NCBI RefSeq assembly: GCF_041956535.1 | Contig: NW_027192212.1 | Coordinates: 388,970 to 452,969, forward strand | Reading direction: 5' to 3' | From: Calcarisporiella thermophila CBS 279.70 | Taxonomy: Eukaryota; Calcarisporiellomycota | DNA: 64,000 nt | Shown here: positions 35,495 to 45,333 of the stretch, piece after piece | How positions within the stretch are numbered: the stretch's first letter is position 1 | Layout of the letters: each line of letters opens with the position of its first letter | Notes under the pieces: model-generated | Seen by the model: the letters and a program-made list of their open reading frames with translations, nothing else | The model's database searches: none | What the model was told of the DNA's origin: nothing | Translations under genes and position numbers: made by a program

Positions 35495-36631
35495 AGAGAT
35501 CCTGTATGTGCCTTTTTGGATATCGGGCTATATTCCCTGATTCCAATATTGCCAACCTGAGGCGGTAGTTCTGACATATGTACTTTATAATTGGTCGGCG
35601 AGACTATTTTTGACACCACTATATCTATTAGAAATACTGATTTTATTACACCTAACTGAGTCTTAACAAAGCATTAAATGAACATTAATTCGGTTTGTAT
35701 GCGACAAAACCGATGGGTATAAATATTTTTCTCTCTATACTTGCAAACAATCTTTAGAGTTCATATTATATCGGCATTCCTCTCGTTCCCTAAACTCATT
35801 TGATATTTTAAAGTAAAAAGACTCGACTTCTGTGGTCGGCAACATTTGCTGAATTTGATACTTTCGGGTAAAATTTTGGTGAATATTCTAGTTTATGCTT
35901 ACATCGATTCGGTATTCTCCATAGGCGAGCCTATTGTAGATTCTCACGGAAAAAAGCAACTCAGTGCACTTCATAGAGTTTAAATATGTAGCATCAGGAA
36001 ACACGTTCGCACCTATAATATGCCACAAGAAGAAGTTTTTCTTTCAAAAAAGAGTGTATTTCTTGAAGAGTTAAGGTTCCTGTACCTTAAAAAAACATCG
36101 GGCGTATACGCATTTGTCTTAAAAGATATGCAAAGAGCTAGCTTGGAAACTGAAACAACTGACGACAGAGAGGTCTACGTCACTCTAATTTTTCAAATCA
36201 AATCCACGCGAGACTAGATAATTCTTTTTGCCGCTTTGTTAGGTTTTGCTATCCTCCACACCCTGGATATTATTCTGCTGTAAAACTTTCCACGTTAGAT
36301 CTGTGGAGAATTGAACACGCAATTCTGGGGCAACAGAAAGAAGGGCTGCTAACGAGGTGTGCGGTCTCAGCAATCCTCTAAATCATTATTGCGATCTTGC
36401 CACCACTGCGTGGCAGCTAAAAAATCTCTGTGAATTGATCGACTTGTCATTGGTCATAACCGTTATTTTGAAGAGTGAGTATTTTAATTACTCTTGTTTA
36501 ATCCCATGCTTGATTCCCGATCCCGATTCTTCTTTCCATGTTCTCACACCGTTCTCCCAATTTTGTTCTAGATCTTCATTCAAACTCATCTTCGCATCGG
36601 ATCTATTCTATAAAGTGAAATTCTGCCAATC
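35495..36631. other. intergenic region and leader of the APSES gene
   Basis: A 65-aa plus ORF (36020-36217) has ordinary composition but no family match or splice context; I leave it out as a gene. Towards the end lies a probable 5' UTR intron of the APSES gene, listed separately. Confidence 0.45.
36475..36571 (+). other. probable 5' UTR intron of the APSES gene
   Basis: A strong donor GTGAGT at 36475 and a pyrimidine-rich acceptor TTTTGTTCTAG ending at 36571 bracket 97 bp, 60 bp upstream of the start codon. Length and signals match the coding introns of the window. Confidence 0.5.
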
Positions 36632-39460
36632 ATGTCGACCACCGAACAAGAATTATCGCAGGAGCTGCATAAACACGACCCTAATGGAATTTCTGATTCA
36701 CTCGAGTCCCAATCACATCCCAATTCATCTTCAGATCCTAGAGTAACCGAACCCTCAGACATGACAATCCCTCCCCCAGCAATTGTTGAGCCTGACCTTG
36801 CATCTCCACCGCTCCCCGAAGAAGCAAGCAACGCTGCTCCAGCCTCTTCTGCTGGTCCTGAAGAAAATTTGGGTGGAGACAAGCGAAAATCTTTGAGCAG
36901 TGGCAAGGAGCAGATATTTAAGGCAACCTATTCAGGCGTGCCAGTCTACGTTATGACCGCCCGTGGAGTGTCGGTCATGCGCCGGAAGGAGGACTCATTC
37001 CTAAATGCGACTCAAATCTTGAAGGTTGCGGAATTTGACAAACCACAGCGTACTCGAATCCTAGAGCGCGAAGTACACACAGGAGCACATGAAAAAGTTC
37101 AGGGCGGATACGGAAAATACCAAGGGACATGGGTGCCGTTGGATCGAGCGGTTTCGCTTGCGACACAATACGGCGTCCTTGATATACTCAGACCTCTATT
37201 GGAGTATGTTCCAACATCACAAAGCCCTCCACTCGCCCCTAAGCATGCGCGCGCAGGCCATAGAGGGAAACCGCGTGGCGCTCGAGGCGGAAGAGGCCGC
37301 GGTGGGGGACGCGGTAGAAAACGCCTGGACGTGGTAGGAGGTATATCACGCGGTGCATCAGGGATATCTCTTGAGGATGATGTTATCTCGGAATTATCGG
37401 TGTCGGATTTTGATGTGGGCAGCGAGGCAGCGCTCGAGCCCGATGTGGAAAGTGACGCTGGAATGGCCTCAGATGACCTGCGGGCCTCCTCACGACTTGC
37501 TCCCGGCTCTCCTTCGATGGGTAGTGTGCATTCCGCGTCCATGGCAGGTGACTCCGACGATCATGGAGATGGAAGTATGTCACTGCGTAAGCGGCGAAGA
37601 CGCCGACCGCCGGTCAGAGAGTTGCCTACAGGGGCTAAACAACAGCAACAGCAACAGCAGCAATCGCAGCCGCGGAAAAAACGTGGTCGTCCTCCGAAAC
37701 GTATCAAACCTATTCCAGAGCGGGTGCGGGAGGATGAGATGGAGTCAGACGGGGTGGTCGAAGCGGAAGAGAATGAAATGGATTATGAGTCAGAGGAAGG
37801 CTACGAGTTTGATGGACATTTCAGCGATGACTCAGCTAATCGCTACGCGGAAATCCTCTTCGACTACTTCGTCTCGGACTCCCAAGAGGTGCCAGCAATC
37901 CTCGCACATCCCCCAAGCGATTTCGACCCCGACGTCATCATCGACGAGGAGGGCCACACCTGTTTGCATTGGGCTGCCGCCATGGCGCGGATCAAGGTTG
38001 TGCGGATACTGGTCAATCACGCTAGGGCGGACATTCGGCGTGTCAATTATCTGGGCGAGACGCCCCTGATGCGCAGCGTTCTCTTCACCAATAATTTCGA
38101 TATGCGCTCGTTCCCGGAGCTCGTGGAGCTGCTGCACGAGAATATCCGCATGCTGGACAAAAACGACCGGACCGTGTTCCATCACATTGCCGCCACTGCG
38201 GGCAGCAAAGGCAAGATGAATGCATCGCGGTACTACATGGAGTGCCTCATCAAGGAGCTGTCGGCCGACCCGGAGGAGCTGAGCGGGATACTCAACATGC
38301 GGGATGTGATGGGGGATACGGCTCTGCATCTTGCGGCGCGGATCCCCAACAAACGACTAGTGAAGCTCTTGCTCGATGCGGGGGCGGATCTTAGGGTACA
38401 GAACGACGTTGGCAAGACCCCCGAAGACTACATTGTGGAGGCCGACCGTCTGGTGAGGATACGGGGAGGGCTGCCGCGTAGCCAGAGCCCGCAGCCCACC
38501 ACCCCCGTGAGCTTGGGGCGGAGCGCCCGTTCCTTCGCCTCGGCAGGGGCCGTGGAGGCTGCGCTGCTGGATTCGGACGGAGAGAGTCCGCCTCACGACG
38601 CTTTGGATCCCGTGGTGCGCAAGGCCATGTCCGACGTGACCCGGCTCTTCGACGAGCTCTCCTCTGCCCACCAGCAGGAGCTCCGAAATAAAAATCGCGA
38701 CCTCCAAGAGGCGCGCTCTCTCTTACACAGCATCCAAATGCAGATTCAAGAGTCGAGGCGGCTGCTGGACGGGAACACGGTGCGCGCCGAACAAATCCCC
38801 ATTGCAAAAAAACGGGTGGAGGAGTTGGAGCGCCACCTACGAAAGGGGCTGAATCGGGGGCTGCGAGAACGCCTGGCTGCGGCCATCAGCAGCAACCGTC
38901 GGGATCCATCCGGCGTGCACGCGAATGGCGAGAATATCAGAGCAGGGGGGGGTGGGCTGGACGCGAGTGGGTTTTTGCCTTCAGCTGGAGTCGCGGGGGC
39001 AAAGATGCTACAGGTCGACAACATTCCTGCCCCCCATCTCTCCGCCCCCGCCCCCCTCTCCTCGGCCCAGATGGAGGCAACGTTGTCTGCGCCCGGGGAG
39101 TTGGAGCGGAAGCTGCCCACCCCACCGCGTGAATCCCACTCCACCCCCACCTCCCCCCCGTCCCAGCCCGTCCCCAACTCCGCCATCCCCAACCTCTCCG
39201 AAAAGCAGCTCTCTCCCGCCGAGCGAGAGCAGTACCTGCGTGAACGCACCGCTGTGTTGCGAGAGCGCCTCACCGGCCTGCAAAAGTCTCGAAGTCGGCT
39301 GGTGGAGGACGTGGTACGTCTGCGTGGCTTCGCCAACCCCCGACAGCAAGAGTACCGCCGGCTGATCTCCATCTGTTGCAATGTCCCTGTAGAGCAGGTG
39401 GATGAGCTCTTGGTGCCCTTACTGGAGGCGATGGACGTCGAACAATCCTACCTGGGTTAA
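36632..39460 (+). CDS. APSES/KilA-N and ankyrin transcription factor (Mbp1/Swi4/Res family)
   Basis: Single-exon 942-aa frame. An acidic Ser/Pro N-terminus is followed by the APSES DNA-binding domain (about 93-195): VPVYVMTARGVSVMRRKEDS, FLNATQILKVA, GGYGKYQGTWVPL and DILRPLLEYVP. A linker with an RGG-like patch, a Gln8 run (about 337) and an AT-hook (KKRGRPPKR, about 350) comes next. Ankyrin repeats occupy about 430-610 (EEGHTCLHWAAAMARI, LGETPLMRSV, GDTALHLAARI, LLLDAGADL). Coiled coils follow, ending in LISICCNVPVEQVDELLVPL, a conserved Mbp1/Swi4 C-terminal block. Such proteins form the DNA-binding subunit of MBF/SBF with a Swi6-like partner and drive G1/S transcription. Whether this is the Mbp1/Res2 or Swi4/Res1 counterpart is not resolvable by eye. 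Confidence 0.95.
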   Translation: MSTTEQELSQELHKHDPNGISDSLESQSHPNSSSDPRVTEPSDMTIPPPAIVEPDLASPPLPEEASNAAPASSAGPEENLGGDKRKSLSSGKEQIFKATYSGVPVYVMTARGVSVMRRKEDSFLNATQILKVAEFDKPQRTRILEREVHTGAHEKVQGGYGKYQGTWVPLDRAVSLATQYGVLDILRPLLEYVPTSQSPPLAPKHARAGHRGKPRGARGGRGRGGGRGRKRLDVVGGISRGASGISLEDDVISELSVSDFDVGSEAALEPDVESDAGMASDDLRASSRLAPGSPSMGSVHSASMAGDSDDHGDGSMSLRKRRRRRPPVRELPTGAKQQQQQQQQSQPRKKRGRPPKRIKPIPERVREDEMESDGVVEAEENEMDYESEEGYEFDGHFSDDSANRYAEILFDYFVSDSQEVPAILAHPPSDFDPDVIIDEEGHTCLHWAAAMARIKVVRILVNHARADIRRVNYLGETPLMRSVLFTNNFDMRSFPELVELLHENIRMLDKNDRTVFHHIAATAGSKGKMNASRYYMECLIKELSADPEELSGILNMRDVMGDTALHLAARIPNKRLVKLLLDAGADLRVQNDVGKTPEDYIVEADRLVRIRGGLPRSQSPQPTTPVSLGRSARSFASAGAVEAALLDSDGESPPHDALDPVVRKAMSDVTRLFDELSSAHQQELRNKNRDLQEARSLLHSIQMQIQESRRLLDGNTVRAEQIPIAKKRVEELERHLRKGLNRGLRERLAAAISSNRRDPSGVHANGENIRAGGGGLDASGFLPSAGVAGAKMLQVDNIPAPHLSAPAPLSSAQMEATLSAPGELERKLPTPPRESHSTPTSPPSQPVPNSAIPNLSEKQLSPAEREQYLRERTAVLRERLTGLQKSRSRLVEDVVRLRGFANPRQQEYRRLISICCNVPVEQVDELLVPLLEAMDVEQSYLG

Positions 39461-39982
39461 GTGATGTGTGGTTTTTTTTTTACATATAATTTTATTGTTT
39501 CCGTTTTATTTTTATTTTTCCATTGCTATTTTTATTTTTATTTTTTCCTTCTCCCCTCTTTTCCTTTATTGTATATAGTTCTTTTACGTTTAATAATTGC
39601 AGATTGATGTTACTTTTTGTTATTTTATTTTATCGAATTTTTTTTTCTTTTTCGTGATCTAGATTTGCCCTATGCATCCGTATCACTAGGCAGAAAGGAA
39701 AAAAACAACACAAAATAAAGAAGAGACAGCGTATCACGGCTTTCCTATTATATAATTATATATACATACATACATACACACACCTATATATATGTATATA
39801 ATATTTTATTGTTTTTTTATGAATGGGAGGAAGAGTATATGTATAAAAAAACAGGCAAGAAAAAAAAAAGGAATAAAGAGAAAATAAAATCCAAGTAGAC
39901 GTGACAACCAAATCAGCTTAATCCAGCCGTGCCGTAGCTCTTTTAATTTTTATAATAATAATATTATTATTTCTCCACCTCT
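39461..39982. other. convergent 3' intergenic region
   Basis: T-rich and A-rich tracts with a short TA/TACA repeat (about 39750-39800), containing the 3' ends of the APSES and eIF3g genes. No gene seen. Confidence 0.5.
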
Positions 39983-41083
39983 TTACGACGAGGACTTGGC
40001 CCACTCCACATGCAAAATGAGATTGTCGTAGCCATAGCCGTCGAGGGTTTGTTGTGCCTTGGCGGCGTCCTCGCGCAGGACGAAGCTGACAAACGCAAAG
40101 CCCTTGCAGATGTTCGTCTCGCGATCGCGAGCAAGATACACACGCCCGATCTGGCCGAACCGGCGGAACAGGTCGTAGAGATCGGCCTCAGTCGTCTCCT
40201 CCGACAGATTTGTGACACGCAGGGTGGCGGTATCGTCGCGCTTCTCGCGAGGGGAGTCTCCCGTACGGTCTCCCTTGCGATCGCCGCGTAGATGCGGGGC
40301 GACGTATTTGCCGCCCGAAGAGGGCTGCTCCGCACTTGGAGCGGGCTCCGGCTCCTTGGCGCCGGAGGCAGCGGCCGTTGCCGCTCCGCTCTCTCCTGCC
40401 CCGGCAGATGCACCGAGACTGGCGGTGATCTCGTCGAGGGGAGCAAGAGTGTCCTTGAACGGGCACTTTGTGGTAAAGTGATCGCCCTTGCAGATACGGC
40501 ACAGAATCTTCTTCCCCTTGAGGGCAGCCTTCACCTTGGCGTCCTGATCTGCCTCCGTCTCCACGGCATGCTTGCTCGATGCCCATGACAGCTTGAGGGC
40601 AATGTTCTCTCCAACGGTGGTAGTGCTGAGATCGGGACCGGGCTGCTTGCCGGCCTCCTGGCCAAATTTGGCCCATTTCTTGCGCTCTGCAACCGCGCGA
40701 TTCACGTGCTCCTGCACCAGCTTGGTGCGGATTTTGCGTGTGATTTTCACCTTCTTGCCGTCGTCATTTATCCGGTACTCGATGACGGTTTTGAGGCCAT
40801 TTTCATCGGTGAATATTTGGGGCTGGAATTGATCTGTACAGAAATCGGGAATCAGACATATGATCTCGATTAGCCAATGCTTTCAAAGCAAATTAGCAGG
40901 AAAATTAAATGCAGCGAACATCTTTACCTAGCTCCTCGCCGACTTCATCTGCCCAGCTTGCTTTTGGGACTGACCCTCTAGAAATGGATAGATTCATATT
41001 AGAAACTTCACATCAACAAAGACATTCGGATTCTTTGACGGCGTTGCTTCCCCTCTGATGATGACTTACAATTCAACTGCCAT
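39983..41083 (-). CDS. TIF35: translation initiation factor eIF3 subunit g
   Basis: Three exons, 41070-41083 (14 nt), 40928-40977 (50 nt) and 39983-40833; phase-consistent, 304 aa. The small exons are supported because they rebuild the conserved start: MAVELGSVPKASWADEVGEE followed by LDQFQPQIF. Then come the eIF3g N-terminal block (VIEYRINDDGKKVKITRKIR), a zinc-knuckle-like CRICKGDHFTTKCPF, an Ala/Pro-rich linker, and a C-terminal RRM (about 222-300) with LRVTNLSEE and KGFAFVSF as RNP2 and RNP1. The subunit helps scanning and reinitiation on the 40S ribosome. It lies 249 bp downstream of MND1 on the same strand. Confidence 0.95.
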
Positions 41084-41332
41084 TTTTTTGTTATTAATTC
41101 CTCAATAGTTGGACACGATCTCTGCCCATAAGAAATTTTTTATTTTACGATTTGAATGGCTTAGCTCAAGTGTAAACAGAAATTTGCTTTAATGTTTGTT
41201 CCTTTACATAGAATTTATATATGTACAGCAAGAATCCAATGCGCATAAATAAACGTATTAGATATGGGAGCGGAAAGAGATAGACGAAAATAAAAACAGA
41301 AGCCGTCTCGGGTTAACATTTCAATCACGCTG

Positions 41333-42528
41333 CTATGGAATGGTATCGAAGTCCTCCGATATACCAAACTCTTTGTTGAACCTTGATCGCTCCATATTGA
41401 ACTTGTTGAAACAATACGACTGAAGCGTCCACACATTTTCTATGTGTTGCGATAGAAAAACAAATGCAATACCAGAGTATTAAAGATGGAGTGTGTGGGT
41501 TCTTTGAGGCTGGCTCATCCACTTTTACCTGTCCAACGATTAGCTCCCTCTTTGGCAATTTGCGCCGCTTTCTCTATATTACGGGATACAACAGTCAACT
41601 AACCAACATAGTGGCATTAAGAAAAACAGCCGAAAGTACCCTTCGCCTCCCACAATGTTGGATCATTGTCTTTATATTCTTTTAGCTCATCCAGATTGCG
41701 CCTGCGAAGACTCTCTGCTTGAGCGAGCTCCTCCAGCTTTTGAACCCTATCCTCCTGTTGTGGGAGATATTAGCATTCAAAAGAACCGGGTCTTTCTGCT
41801 GATGAGCTATGACTATCTTACAGATTCCTCTCTTCCTTGTGTTGCCTTTTCTATTGTCTCTTGTAACTCTTTGCTTCTCAACTGCTCTCTCTCCAGCTCT
41901 TGCTTCAGCTGCTCGATCTTTACCTTTCGCTAGTGCAGAAGATAGAGAGGGGAGAATAACGTCAATAGATGATCTCCACAACAGATACATGCAAATCACA
42001 AATGGAAATCACTCACCGTTTGCAGGGCAGTACTTGGAAAGGACCAGTAGTAGTTCGATGTTCCGATCTTCTCACAGGTAATAAGATCGTCGTCGACCAA
42101 ACTTTGGAGAACATCCTTTACCGACTGCGAAACTATCGAATGTATGCGAGTAAAGATGGAGGAACTTGTGGCATTCTATTAACGCCATCGTTTTACCTAT
42201 TCCTTTCATTTTGGGAGCGATTCTTTCCAGCTCTTTCAGCTGATAGAATTCTTTCTAATTTCAATGGAGTAGCGTTAAAACAGTGAGTTAAACTCAACAG
42301 ATCACGGATCAGAATAGGTTTGTAGATCAATGGATTCAAAAAGCTTACAGTTTCGTGGAATATATCCTCCATCCTTTTTCTTTTTTCCTCGGCAGAGAGT
42401 TTTTTTGCCTAAAGATCATTGGGAATGGAAGGTGATTAACGATTTTTAGACATTCATGACAGTGATCTCCAGAGAATATATAATAAACAGGACAAGTGAT
42501 TCATGATAATCATATGTATATTTACCAT
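41333..42528 (-). CDS. MND1: meiotic recombination protein Mnd1
   Basis: Eight exons in transcript order: 42526-42528 (ATG only), 42349-42408, 42197-42254, 42017-42132, 41822-41929, 41640-41754, 41529-41573, 41333-41439. Phase-consistent, 203 aa, the family's usual length. Blocks: AKKLSAEEKRKRMEDIFHET, KEFYQLKELERIAPK, the winged-helix signature SVKDVLQSLVDDDLI followed by IGTSNYYWSFP, a Glu/Lys coiled coil, then NRWTENVWTLQSYCFNKFNM and FGISEDFD at the end. Mnd1 with Hop2 stimulates Dmc1/Rad51 strand exchange in meiosis, so the organism probably has a sexual cycle. The start codon is directly followed by an intron donor (ATG|GTAAAT); no other in-frame ATG precedes the conserved N-terminus. 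Confidence 0.94.
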
Positions 42529-43687
42529 GTTGTCACAATGCTTTATCTAAGAAGGGCCTGATTTCCACTGATCTGACCTTGGGACGATAGGGATAAAAAC
42601 GCGTTCGCGATTGATTTAAGAAAAGAATGAAATCAGATTTCAGATTCAAGCAATTATTAATTAAAAATTAGACAATAAATTAGTCGATGAAGAATAGGGA
42701 AGCGGTCTACGATTCCGCTTCAGATTCGCACGCTTGTGTAGTGGGCTTTGCCGGGGTGCAGATTTGATGTCATGAATACCTTCTAAGTATATACACACAG
42801 CCATAAGTTTCCAAATGAACGGATCCTGCTGTCTTAACAAGCCTATAGCAACATGATGATATAATCTGCAATGACAACAAATAGCTTTGATGACATTGAA
42901 ACCGAGTGGGTTAAAGATACTCTAAAATAAAGGGATAAAATGGATTGGATCCACCGTGCGTGATATCTATATTAAAAAGGAGAGTGGGGGAGGGGGGAGG
43001 AAATAAGGCAATAAGCTATTAGCGCCTACTGTAAATATGGAAAATAAATCAATTTCAAACCAAATGGTGATCTGTCAATTTTCTTCCCCGTGCGCAGGCA
43101 ATTAAAATGCGAAAATGGAAAGTCCGTGATGTGCGATTAAGGGGGAATAATACACTCCTAATTTTGCGATCAGCCAGAGCTTCATTACTTCCCTCTATTG
43201 CATTGATTTTCATAAGGTTTGGTAGGAGGGAGGGGGGGGGGGGGAAGATGTCAAAGCGCGCTCGAAACAATACACGCACGTCTTTGCTTTCGTCTCCTTT
43301 CTTCTTTTCGGAGCCTTACGCATCCTCCTCCAGCTGTGCGAATGAACCCTTTAAATAGACACTCTCCTCCCACGAATTTTCATTTTCATTTTTTTTCTTC
43401 TTCATCCAGGCCTTATTGTTCTCGCATCCTCACATCATATCACTCTCCTTCATTGACATTTCTCCCCGCCACTCCAAGGCATACTTTGTTTGCACTCTTG
43501 TACCATACCGCCTCATTCTCACTTAGCACCTCACTCTCTGCTCAATTCTCGCCTCCATTTTCACTCCCACCCCCACCTCACTTCACTCTAGACCATTTCA
43601 CTTCAATTCATTCCACGTCTACAGTAGCTCCATCACACCCATCCATCTCTACTGCCCAGTAACCCCTCCCAGCATTTACAGTTTACG
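42529..43687. other. intergenic region, long pyrimidine-rich leader
   Basis: No gene supported. A 13-base G run (about 43232-43244) could form a G-quadruplex. From about 43320 the plus strand is C/T-rich up to the ATG at 43688, typical of fungal 5' leaders. The plus ORF 43219-43662 is the translation of that tract. Confidence 0.5.
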
Positions 43688-44293
43688 ATGGTCTGCAAGC
43701 TTTCGCTCCGTACCCTGCTCACCATCCTCTTTACCCTCCTCCTCTTGGTGCATATTGTGGTGGCTAGGGAACAGGACGACGAGGATGATGAGGACGAGGA
43801 GATGGACATCGAAGAGTTCTTGGAGGCGGAGCGGAATCAGTCCGCGTTCTATGTGGCCGAGCGCTGCGCTCTCTACCATAACTGCGGCGACAACATGGAA
43901 TGCTTGGCCCGGTGTGCCGGGGTGCCTGCCCCTAACCGGGAGATGGTGACCAGGACGAACGAGTGTGTGGCCGGGTGCTACAGTGCCCAGCAGGACCAGC
44001 AGCAGCAGCCGCCCAGCACGATTTCCCAGTGTGTGCAGAATTGCATTCAGACCAACTTCCTCTATACACCATATGAGGACGCCGCGGTCACTCCCACTAC
44101 CACCATCACCACGATACCTACCAATGGCATGTTGATCACCGTCACCGCCGCCAATGGGGTTGTCACCACGACCCGGGTCATGACGAACACCACGAGCACC
44201 GGATCTTACTCTACCACATCAGGCATGGGCTGGATATGGCTCGGCACCTTGCTCTTCGCCAGCTTGACCTCGCTTCTCATGGTGGTGTTCTAA
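43688..44293 (+). CDS. predicted GPI-anchored, cysteine-patterned cell-surface protein
   Basis: Single-exon, 201 aa. A signal peptide (about 1-26, TLLTILFTLLLLVHIVVA) is followed by an acidic segment, then eight Cys in a regular spacing. C-x5-C-x5-C-x3-C comes first (CALYHNCGDNMECLARC), then two CxxxC pairs (CVAGC, CVQNC), suggesting disulfide-linked helices. A Thr-rich linker (TPTTTITTIPT) likely carries O-glycans. The protein ends with a hydrophobic tail (WIWLGTLLFASLTSLLMVVF) after small residues, as in GPI attachment signals. The likely location is the outer plasma membrane or cell wall. I do not recognise the family; a GPI anchor versus a true C-terminal membrane helix is not settled. 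Confidence 0.75.
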   Translation: MVCKLSLRTLLTILFTLLLLVHIVVAREQDDEDDEDEEMDIEEFLEAERNQSAFYVAERCALYHNCGDNMECLARCAGVPAPNREMVTRTNECVAGCYSAQQDQQQQPPSTISQCVQNCIQTNFLYTPYEDAAVTPTTTITTIPTNGMLITVTAANGVVTTTRVMTNTTSTGSYSTTSGMGWIWLGTLLFASLTSLLMVVF

Positions 44294-44997
44294 GACAAAC
44301 AAAAAAGAAAAGGCAAAACAATAGAAAACGGCGCCTTATTTACCACTCTTCTAATCATATAGTTTTACTAATCATAAGCTTTGCACCTTCTTTCCCCCTC
44401 CCCCCCTCCACTCTTCTCTTATTTCAGGTGCTTTGCCATTTAATGTGAATTAATTAATATTTTAACCATTTGTTTTTTTCCAAGTGCTCTGTTGGAGTCC
44501 ACCCTTATCCATCAACGCATAGGGCAATATGTTGTGATTTCCCTCTAATGTAATCTTCTGTTTGTTTGATAAAGCATATAGACCTTGGTTTTTTACATGT
44601 GGAATAAGTGCCCCATCAAAATAGCCGGGGGCATTCGAGGTCTTTCCTCGCTCCTGTTAAACCATCTCTTCTCCAACCACAAACCTTATCATCCGCTAAT
44701 GAGTCTGCCAAACAAATCCCTGCGCACTGTATAAATGGGGCTTCAATGGACTAAAATTGGAATGGCCATTGTCCGAGTAGGACGCAAACTCCGTTTGGGA
44801 TAGAGCTGGATTCAGGGACTGTTTACCATCTTGGATAAGCCAATCGTTTATTTATAACATTAGAGAGAAATATGCAATAGGAAGAGGAACGGAAATAATG
44901 CTATATGAGTTCTATGTGCCATTAATTTTTTTTTTCATAAACATGCAATAGTAAATATAAGAGATGGATGATGTCGTGGACCGGGTGTTTCTCTCGC
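44294..44997. other. intergenic region
   Basis: 3' flank of the surface-protein gene and of the small minus-strand ORF. AT-rich; nothing else recognised. Confidence 0.45.
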
Positions 44998-45162
44998 TTA
45001 AATAGCAATGCGAAGAGAGTAATAGGAGAGGCGCGGAGGCTTATTGCGAGCTACGTTTTTTGTGTTGTTCTGTTCGATTTCTTGACTGCGCACGGACGAA
45101 GCGGTGCTTGAGGCAAGCGACTTGTTAGCGCGAAACTTCTTGAATGAAAAGAGATTGGCCAT
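44998..45162 (-). CDS. small basic protein, 54 aa, unknown
   Basis: Minus-strand frame starting MANLFSFKKFRANKSLASST and ending at TAA 44998. It is Lys/Arg/Ser/Asn-rich with no helix or motif I recognise. What makes it credible is its upstream context: a TATATAAA box (minus strand, 45269-45276) 107 bp from the ATG and a CCAAT box (45329-45333) 53 bp further up. That is an unusually complete promoter for this window. It could be a short stress- or sporulation-type protein (inference only) or the first exon of a longer gene. Confidence 0.35.
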   Translation of the reverse strand: MANLFSFKKFRANKSLASSTASSVRSQEIEQNNTKNVARNKPPRLSYYSLRIAI

Positions 45163-45268
45163 GGTATTGATGGTGGGTTGAGATGTGGTAAAGATGCGGT
45201 TGTGGGGGAGGATGTTTTGAGTATTGAACAGAGAATGATGGAGGAGCTATGCTTGCCGTTCTTCGCTG

Positions 45269-45333
45269 TTTATATACAAATGGGAGAACAGGGATGAGTC
45301 GGTAGGAGTGACGAAAGGCGAAGTTGTTATTGG
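45269..45333 (-). promoter_or_regulatory. TATA and CCAAT boxes upstream of the 54-aa ORF
   Basis: Read on the minus strand, CCAAT (45333-45329) precedes TATATAAA (45276-45269). Spacing of 52 bp between them is normal for a Pol II core promoter facing 45162. Confidence 0.4.

Noticed and set aside
36020-36217. 65-aa plus ORF between MFS copy 2 and the APSES gene
   Set aside because: Ordinary composition, but no homology, promoter or exon partners seen.
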